A DNA stretch of 50,213 nt, taken from the NCBI GenBank assembly GCA_964496975.1, contig CAZCBN010000006.1, positions 1 to 50,213 of the forward strand, read 5' to 3'. The notes under the pieces were generated by a model. It was not told where the DNA came from, did no database searches, and saw only the letters and a list, made by a program, of their open reading frames with translations. This DNA is from CAZCBN01 sp964496975. GTDB taxonomy: Bacteria > Planctomycetota > Phycisphaerae > Phycisphaerales > UBA1924. Of this stretch, positions 44,446-50,213 are shown one piece after another. A program made the position numbers and the translations under genes. Every line of letters begins with the position of its first letter. The stretch's first letter is position 1.

Positions 44446-47400
44446 ATGAGCACGATCGACGTTCGTCGCGGGTCTGGGCCTGAAACCATCGCCGGCTCGT
44501 CCCACACGCCGGGCCACGCCCCGGGCCACGGCGCCGCCCGCCCAGCCCATAACCCAGCCCCCTCCCCGGGCGCCGCCGACGTCCGCGACGTCGGCCCCAC
44601 CCTGCTCGACGCCATCGACGGCTTCATCCCCCGCCACATCGGCCCGACCGACGCCGAGTGCGCCGAGATGCTCGCCGCCCTGGGCTACGCCTCGATGGAC
44701 GCCTTCATCGCCGACGCCGTCCCCGCCGCCATCCGCGAGCGCCGGGATCTCGCCGTCGGCCGCCCGATGGGCGAGCACGAGGCCATCCAGCGCCTCCGCG
44801 CCATGGCCGACAAGAACAAGGTCTACCGCTCCTGCATCGGCCTGGGCTACCACGGCACCGTCACGCCGTCGGTCATCCTGCGCAACGTGCTGGAAAACCC
44901 CGCTTGGTACACCCAGTACACGCCCTACCAGGCCGAGATCTCCCAGGGCCGCATGGAGGCCCTCATCAACTTCCAGACCATGATCGCGGACCTCACCGGC
45001 CTCGCCGTCGCCAACGCCAGCCTGCTGGACGAGGGCACCGCCGCCGCCGAGGCCCTGACCATGGCCGTCAACATCGCCGCCGCCCGGCCCCACCGCGTCT
45101 TCGTCGCCTCCGACTGCCACCCCCAGACCATTGACGCCGTGAAGACCCGCATGGACTCCATGGGCGTCGCCGTCCACGTCGCCCCGACGTCCACCTTTGA
45201 CCCCGAGAGCGGCGGCGGCTTCGCCGGCCTGCTCCTCTCCTATCCCACCACCGACGGCCGCGTCGAGTGCTACGAGGACCTCGCCAAGGCCGCCAAGGCC
45301 GCCGGCACCGTCGTCGTCGCCGTCTGCGATCCCCTCGCCCTCTGCCTGCTCAGGCCCCCGGGCGAGTGGGGCGCCGACATCGCCGTCGGCAGCGCCCAGC
45401 GCTTCGGCGTCCCCATGGGCTTCGGCGGCCCGCACGCCGCCTTCCTCGCCACCCACATGGACCACGTCCGCCGCATGCCGGGCCGCATCGTCGGCGTCTC
45501 GCGCGACGCCCAGGGCCGCCCCGCCTACCGCCTCACCCTGCAGACACGCGAGCAGCACATCAAGCGCGACCGCGCCACCAGCAACATCTGCACCGCCCAG
45601 GTCCTCCTCGCCGTCATGGCCGGCTTCTACGCCGTCTACCACGGCCCCACCGGCCTCCGCCGCATCGCCGAGCGCGTCCGCGCCTACACCCAGACCCTCC
45701 GCGCCGGCCTCCTCGCCCTGGGCCATCACATCGACGACCACCTCGTCTTTGACACCCTCCGCGTCCGCCCCGTCGGCCGCGACGCCGCCGCGGTGCTCCA
45801 CGCCGCGCGCCAGCGCCGCGTCAATCTCCGCGACTTCGGCGACGGCACCGTCGGCGTCACGCTCGACGAAACCGCCGACCGCGCCCTCCTCGCCGACCTG
45901 CTCGAGGCCTTCGGCAGCCGCGGCGGCGACAACCTCGACGCCCTCCTCGCCGCCGCACGGCTCGACATCCCGCCCGTCTTCGCCCGCACCACCCCCTACC
46001 TCGCCCACCCCGTCTTCAACACCCACGACAGCGAGACCGAGCTCCTCCGCTACATGCACGAGCTCCAGTCCCGCGACCTGAGCCTCGTCCACAGCATGAT
46101 CCCCCTCGGCTCATGCACCATGAAGCTCAACGCCACCAGCGAGATGCTCCCCGTCACCTGGCCCGAGTTCGCCCACCTCCACCCCTTCGCCCCCGCCGAC
46201 CAGTGGCAGGGCTATGCCGACCTCTTCGCCGACCTCGAACGCTGGCTCGCCGACATCACCGGCTTCGCCGCCGTCTCCCTCCAGCCCAACGCCGGAAGCC
46301 AGGGCGAATACGCCGGCCTCCTCGTCATCCGCGCCTACCACCTCGCCAACGGCCACACCCACCGGAACGTCTGCCTCATCCCCGAGAGCGCCCACGGCAC
46401 CAACCCCGCCAGCGCCGTCATCGCCGGCATGAAGGTCGTCGGCGTGAAGAACCTCCCCAACGGCGCCGTCGACATCAACGACCTCCGCGCCAAGGCCGAC
46501 GAGCACGCGGCGAATCTCGCCGCCCTCATGGTCACCTACCCCAGCACCTGCGGCCTCTTCGAGGACAACATCAAGGACATCTGCGCCATCATCCACGAGC
46601 GCGGCGGCCAGGTCTACATGGACGGCGCCAACCTCAACGCACAGGTCGGCCTCACCAGCCCCGCCGCCATCGGCGCCGACGTCTGCCACATGAACCTCCA
46701 CAAAACCTTCTGCATCCCCCACGGCGGCGGCGGCCCCGGCATGGGGCCCATCGCCGTCGCCTCACACCTCGCCCCCTTCCTCCCGGGCCACGCCGTCGCA
46801 AAGCCCGCCGGCACCGGCCCCCACGCCGTCGGCGCCGTCTCGGCCGCCCCCTACGGCTCCGCCGCCATCCTCGTCATCCCCTGGATGTACATCGCCATGA
46901 TGGGCTCCGCCGGCCTGCGCAAGGCGAGCGAGGTCGCCATCCTCTCCGCCAACTACATGGCCAAGCGCCTCGAGGCCGCCTACGACGTCCTCTTCCACAA
47001 CGACAAGGGCCTCGTCGCCCACGAGTTCGTCCTCGACTGCCGCCCCTTCAAGAAGTCCGCCGCCCTGGAGATCGACGACTTCGCCAAGCGCCTCATGGAC
47101 TACGGCTTCCACGCCCCGACCATGAGCTGGCCCGTCCCCGGCACCCTCATGGTCGAGCCCACCGAGAGCGAGCCCAAGCCCATGCTCGACCGCTTCTGCG
47201 ACGCCATGCTCGCCATCGCCGACGAGGCACGCCGCATCGAGTCGGGCGAGTGGCCCCGCGACAACAACCCCCTCAAGCACGCCCCCCACACCATCGCCGC
47301 CGTCGCCGCCGACGAGTGGCACCACCCCTACTCCAGAGAGACCGCCGCCTACCCCGCCCCGGGCCTCCGCAGAAACAAGTTCTGGCCCAGCGTCGCCCGC

Positions 47401-47469
47401 GTCGACAACCCCTACGGCGACCGCAACATCATGTGCTCCTGCATCACCGTCGACGAGGCCACCGCCTAA
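44446..47469 (+). CDS. gcvP: Glycine dehydrogenase (decarboxylating), full-length P protein
   Basis: A 1007-residue PLP enzyme of the glycine cleavage system that decarboxylates glycine and passes the aminomethyl group to the H protein. A His/Pro/Ala-rich N-terminal extension of about 55 residues precedes the usual start DGFIPRHIGPTDAE. Conserved segments include GLGYHGTVTPSVILRNVLEN, YTPYQAEISQGRMEAL, PNAGSQGEYAGLLVIRAYH and ESAHGTNPASA. The PLP lysine is K753 in NLHKTFCIPHGGGGPG. Both halves that are separate (GcvPA, GcvPB) in many bacteria are joined here. A close GGAGG lies 4 bases before the ATG. gcvT and gcvH are not nearby. Confidence 0.96.
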   Translation: MSTIDVRRGSGPETIAGSSHTPGHAPGHGAARPAHNPAPSPGAADVRDVGPTLLDAIDGFIPRHIGPTDAECAEMLAALGYASMDAFIADAVPAAIRERRDLAVGRPMGEHEAIQRLRAMADKNKVYRSCIGLGYHGTVTPSVILRNVLENPAWYTQYTPYQAEISQGRMEALINFQTMIADLTGLAVANASLLDEGTAAAEALTMAVNIAAARPHRVFVASDCHPQTIDAVKTRMDSMGVAVHVAPTSTFDPESGGGFAGLLLSYPTTDGRVECYEDLAKAAKAAGTVVVAVCDPLALCLLRPPGEWGADIAVGSAQRFGVPMGFGGPHAAFLATHMDHVRRMPGRIVGVSRDAQGRPAYRLTLQTREQHIKRDRATSNICTAQVLLAVMAGFYAVYHGPTGLRRIAERVRAYTQTLRAGLLALGHHIDDHLVFDTLRVRPVGRDAAAVLHAARQRRVNLRDFGDGTVGVTLDETADRALLADLLEAFGSRGGDNLDALLAAARLDIPPVFARTTPYLAHPVFNTHDSETELLRYMHELQSRDLSLVHSMIPLGSCTMKLNATSEMLPVTWPEFAHLHPFAPADQWQGYADLFADLERWLADITGFAAVSLQPNAGSQGEYAGLLVIRAYHLANGHTHRNVCLIPESAHGTNPASAVIAGMKVVGVKNLPNGAVDINDLRAKADEHAANLAALMVTYPSTCGLFEDNIKDICAIIHERGGQVYMDGANLNAQVGLTSPAAIGADVCHMNLHKTFCIPHGGGGPGMGPIAVASHLAPFLPGHAVAKPAGTGPHAVGAVSAAPYGSAAILVIPWMYIAMMGSAGLRKASEVAILSANYMAKRLEAAYDVLFHNDKGLVAHEFVLDCRPFKKSAALEIDDFAKRLMDYGFHAPTMSWPVPGTLMVEPTESEPKPMLDRFCDAMLAIADEARRIESGEWPRDNNPLKHAPHTIAAVAADEWHHPYSRETAAYPAPGLRRNKFWPSVARVDNPYGDRNIMCSCITVDEATA

Positions 47470-47751
47470 CGCCCACAGCCAGGGCCACCCACCTCGCCCC
47501 GCACACCCGCCCCGCACACGGGCCCGCGCCGCCGCACCGACGACAGCCACGGCGACGTGGCCGCTCGCGCCCAACGCCGAGAACGCCCTCAGCCGTCACC
47601 GTCGGCGCACCGCGTCGCTCGAAGCGTTCACGCCCCGTCGCGTGCGCCGCGCGTGTCACGCGTGTCGCGGCCGTTGTGCAGGCATTCGCAGGCCAGCCCG
47701 ACGCCCAAACGCGCCGGCCCCACCCTCAGCCCCACCCTCAGCCCCGCGGCC
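47470..47751. other. Intergenic region after gcvP, nothing recognised
   Basis: A 282-bp stretch between the converging gcvP and the 47752-48705 gene. No terminator with a T-run, no gene and no clear repeat was seen. Confidence 0.4.
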
Positions 47752-48705
47752 TCAGGGCGCCGTGCCCGTCCCGCCCGACGTCGCCGCGGGGGACTGGCTC
47801 AGCCCGGTCGGGGCGTCGAACGTCACCGCCCGCGTCCCGCCCGCGCCGCTCACGCGCTGCATCGTCGAAGGCCACCAGGGGTACCCGTTGATCTGCCGGT
47901 GGATGTAGTCGGGCGCGTTCACGATCAGGCTGCCGCGCAGGTCGCGCCACGTCGCCGCCGACCCGCCCGCGTCGGCCCACTGCTCGGGCTCGACCGTCTC
48001 CACGAGAATGTCGACGACCTGCTGCAGGCGATCCTCGAGCGAACGCCGCTCGGCGTCCTCCTGGTCGTTCTGCTGGAAGGGGCTCTGCCCGCCGCCCCCG
48101 CCGCCCTGCTGGCCCGAGTTCTGGAACGCCGACTGCAGGTCAAAGTCCGGCGCGTTCGTGTAGTCCGGTACCTCCACCAGCATGTCGTTCAGGTCGTACA
48201 CCACGACAAACCGCCGGCGGTTCAGCGCCTCGCGCGGGCCGAACTCAAACGCCCCGTACGGCGTGAACTGCCACGTCGACGAGTCCCCCGTGTCCGCGCG
48301 GTTCACCCGGTCCAGCACCTGCTCCAGCAGCGCCAGCGCCGTCAGGTTCCGCGCCTTCAGCGTCACGCCGAAGTCCTTGTCCAGCCCCACCCCGTCCGGC
48401 TGGTCGTCCGCCCAGATCGGGTCCAGGTCCGTCTGCGTCACCGTCTCAATGAACTGCACCACGTCCTCGAGCCGCTGGTCCTGCAGATCAATCGTGACCC
48501 GCCGCAGCAGCTTCGTCATCGTCTCGCGCTTCATCGCGACCGCCGCGGCGTCCTCCGCCACCTGCGCCGCCGCCGGCAGCGTCGCCAGACCCGCGACCAC
48601 CGCAACCGACACGCCCGAGAGCCCGGCCCCCCCCGCCCGAAGCAACGCCGCCAAGGCCCAGTTCCAGCGCCCGAGGCCCGCGACCGTGTACTTGTTCGCC
48701 CGCAT
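47752..48705 (-). CDS. Secreted protein with STN-like segment, function unknown
   Basis: A 317-residue protein starting at ATG 48705, with AAGGAG just upstream. An N-terminal hydrophobic signal (about residues 20-47, ending ATLPAAAQ) is followed by KLLRRVTIDLQDQRLEDVVQ and FIETVTQTDLDPIW, then GVTLKARNLTALALLEQVLD. This pattern resembles the secretin/TonB short N-terminal (STN) domain, where a beta-strand is followed by an amphipathic helix. A second segment, RRRFVVVYDLNDMLVEVPDY, a Gly/Gln-rich linker (GGGGGGQSPFQQNDQED) and DLRGSLIVNAPDYIHRQING follow, as in proteins related to secretin N-domains. No secretin barrel is present, so it is probably not a complete secretin. Confidence 0.75.
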   Translation of the reverse strand: MRANKYTVAGLGRWNWALAALLRAGGAGLSGVSVAVVAGLATLPAAAQVAEDAAAVAMKRETMTKLLRRVTIDLQDQRLEDVVQFIETVTQTDLDPIWADDQPDGVGLDKDFGVTLKARNLTALALLEQVLDRVNRADTGDSSTWQFTPYGAFEFGPREALNRRRFVVVYDLNDMLVEVPDYTNAPDFDLQSAFQNSGQQGGGGGGQSPFQQNDQEDAERRSLEDRLQQVVDILVETVEPEQWADAGGSAATWRDLRGSLIVNAPDYIHRQINGYPWWPSTMQRVSGAGGTRAVTFDAPTGLSQSPAATSGGTGTAP

Positions 48706-48915
48706 GCCGCTGTGCTCCTTTTCGCGACCGCCGCCCCAGCGTCCTTCAGGCCCGACATCGCCGTGCCACGCCCAAAGCGACCCGGCCCGTCGGCCGCTCA
48801 CCCAAGCATTGTCCCACATCGTCCCCGCGGTTGCACGGATAAACCCCAAACCCGACAGATTCGGAGCAAGTTCGGGCCCCGCAACCCCTCCCTCCCGGCG
48901 AAACCCCGCGCCGCC

Positions 48916-50213
48916 TCACCCACCCGTCCCAGCGGCCGCCGCCGCCGCGCGATCGGCATCCGCCGCACGCCCTTCCCACGCCGCCGCGGCGGTCTCGTCG
49001 CCGGTCCGCCGCGCATGCGCCGCCAGCGCGCGCGCCATGTCCGCCGCCCCCGCATGCCGCGCCGCCGCGTTCGCCGCCTCGTACCCCGCCGAAAGCGCCG
49101 CGCGGGCCGCGTCATGGTCACCCGCCGCCTCGGCCGACTGCGCAAGCCACCCCGTGATGACGAGCGTCCCCGCCGACGCTGGCCCCTGCCACTCGCGGAA
49201 GCCCGCGAGCGCGCGCTCAAGCCGCGGCCGTGCCTCGGCCTCCCGGCCCGCCTTCTGCAAGAGCCGCCCGAAGTTCGCAACCGCCTGCAGCGTGCGCCAG
49301 TGCCGCGGCCCCAGCCCCTCGTCCATCGCCAGGATGAGCGCCTCGTACATCGGCACCGCCTCGTCAAACCGGTTCAGCCGGTTGAGCTGCGCCGCCACCT
49401 CCGAGTCGCACGCCAGCGTGTGCGAGTGCGTCGGCCCGAGCGCCCCCCGGGCCCGCGCCGCCGCCTCGCGCATCTCCGCGAGCCCGCGCTCGATCAGCGC
49501 CTCGCCCCCCGCCGCGTCGCCCGCCGCCCGGGCCCGCTCGCCCCGCGCCACCGTCAGCAGCGACAGGTCGTACTCGGCGATCAGCGTCCGCTCGTGTGTC
49601 GGCCCGAGCCCCGCCCGGCGGAGCGCCACGCCCGTGCGGTACAACGCGTCGGCCGCGTCCAGGTCGCCCGCGTACTTCTGCGCGTTGGCGAGCTGCACCA
49701 CCGCGTCCATGCGCTCGGGGTCGGTCGATGGCAACCCCGCCGTCGCGGCCTCCACGCCCCGGGCGATCTCGAGCGCCTCCTCGTGCAGGCCCCGCCGCCA
49801 GAGCGACTCGACGAGCAGCGTCTCCACGTCCCACAGCGCGCGCTGCGCCGCGCCGGACGCCGCGCCGGTTTGCGATCCCAAGCCCCCCGGGGTCGACAGC
49901 AGCGTGCGCGCGCGCCGCAGCATCGGCTCCGCCTTGTCGGGCAGGCCGATCGCCGTGTACGCCCGCCCCAGCACCGCCGCGACGCGTGACTCCACCGCCG
50001 GGTTGTCCGCGAAGCGTCCCGCCGCCGTCGCCGCGGCCCGGTCCAGCACCGCCGCCACCGTCACGCCGGGCCCGTCGCGGTCGGGGTCCGCGGCGAGCAG
50101 CAGGTCGTCGTTCAAAAAGTCGTTCACGGCCTGGGCGACGGCCCGCTCCGTCTCGGCCCGTGCGCGCGCGGCCGACTCGTCGCGCCGCGCAGCCGCTTCG
50201 GAGAGCGCAAAGT
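48916..50213 (-). CDS. TPR-repeat C-terminal part of a probable Ser/Thr protein kinase, 5' truncated by window edge
   Basis: The frame is open to the window edge; a GTG at 50127 is internal. The start of the visible part, EAAARRDESAARARAETERA followed by VAQAVNDFLNDDLLLAADP, is the juxtamembrane coiled segment and first linker found just after the membrane helix in planctomycete kinase-TPR proteins; compare AAAATAVTEFLTDMLSQANP in the kinase at 24191-26686. The remaining 400 residues hold several TPR-like repeats (for example LDAADALYRTGVALRRAGLG, FDEAVPMYEALILAMDEGLG) and end in an Ala-rich tail. The kinase domain itself is outside the window, so the kinase assignment is an inference. Confidence 0.75.
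   Translation of the reverse strand, partial: FALSEAAARRDESAARARAETERAVAQAVNDFLNDDLLLAADPDRDGPGVTVAAVLDRAAATAAGRFADNPAVESRVAAVLGRAYTAIGLPDKAEPMLRRARTLLSTPGGLGSQTGAASGAAQRALWDVETLLVESLWRRGLHEEALEIARGVEAATAGLPSTDPERMDAVVQLANAQKYAGDLDAADALYRTGVALRRAGLGPTHERTLIAEYDLSLLTVARGERARAAGDAAGGEALIERGLAEMREAAARARGALGPTHSHTLACDSEVAAQLNRLNRFDEAVPMYEALILAMDEGLGPRHWRTLQAVANFGRLLQKAGREAEARPRLERALAGFREWQGPASAGTLVITGWLAQSAEAAGDHDAARAALSAGYEAANAAARHAGAADMARALAAHARRTGDETAAAAWEGRAADADRAAAAAAGTGG

Noticed and set aside
44368..46092. Minus-strand frame opposite gcvP
   Set aside because: Gly/Val/Ala/Glu-rich shadow of the GC-rich gcvP coding strand.
47557..49989. Long plus-strand frame opposite the STN-like and TPR genes
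   Set aside because: Arg/Pro/His-rich low complexity, antisense to two supported genes, no family match recognised.

Overview
The window looks like a chromosomal segment of a Planctomycetota bacterium, most likely a member of the Phycisphaerae; this is an inference. The supporting features are the very high GC content with long open frames on both strands, secreted proteins ending in a PEP-CTERM-like tail (a PTP motif, a short hydrophobic stretch, then ARRRR), dockerin-like DLDGDG tails ending in Cys-Pro, a DUF1559-like pseudopilin, and an ECF sigma factor overlapping a Ser/Thr kinase with TPR repeats. No insertion sequence, phage gene or CRISPR array is visible.

Region 1 (1-23951) is a xylan utilisation locus. 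It starts with the 3' end of an aldose 1-epimerase. A very large secreted GH115-GH43 fusion follows on the minus strand; its C-terminus runs into a 10-base N gap at 639-648. Divergent from it is a secreted SGNH/sialate-O-acetylesterase-type deacetylase. Next comes a tightly overlapping operon of xylulokinase, xylose isomerase, and the binding protein and two permeases of an ABC sugar importer; no ATPase gene is present. Facing it on the minus strand are a LacI-type regulator, a secreted three-repeat protein, a pseudopilin and a secreted beta-helix protein. A secreted GH10 xylanase and a GH3 glycosidase without signal peptide run divergently from lacI. TTGC-type motifs repeated at about one helical turn occur at four start regions of the locus and are candidate operators. 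The genes suggest debranching, deacetylation and cleavage of glucuronoxylan outside the cytoplasm, import of oligosaccharides, cytoplasmic hydrolysis by GH3, and conversion of xylose to xylulose 5-phosphate.

Region 2 (24191-33347) holds a kinase and ECF sigma factor pair, three small PEP-CTERM-like secreted proteins (two of them tandem paralogues with near-identical terminators), tRNA-Ser(GCT), aroA, an orphan GroES-like gene and apt.

Region 3 (33597-50213) is mainly housekeeping. A minus-strand series runs thioesterase, STAS protein, purN, an HExxH/PDZ protein, thyA and folA, so three folate-linked genes are clustered. It is followed by a DinB-like protein, nadB with an overlapping lipoprotein gene, an M28 peptidase with PA and PDZ domains, full-length gcvP, a secreted protein of unknown function, and the C-terminal part of a TPR protein cut by the window end. 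Several short tandem repeats (12-24 bp units) lie between genes in regions 1 to 3.
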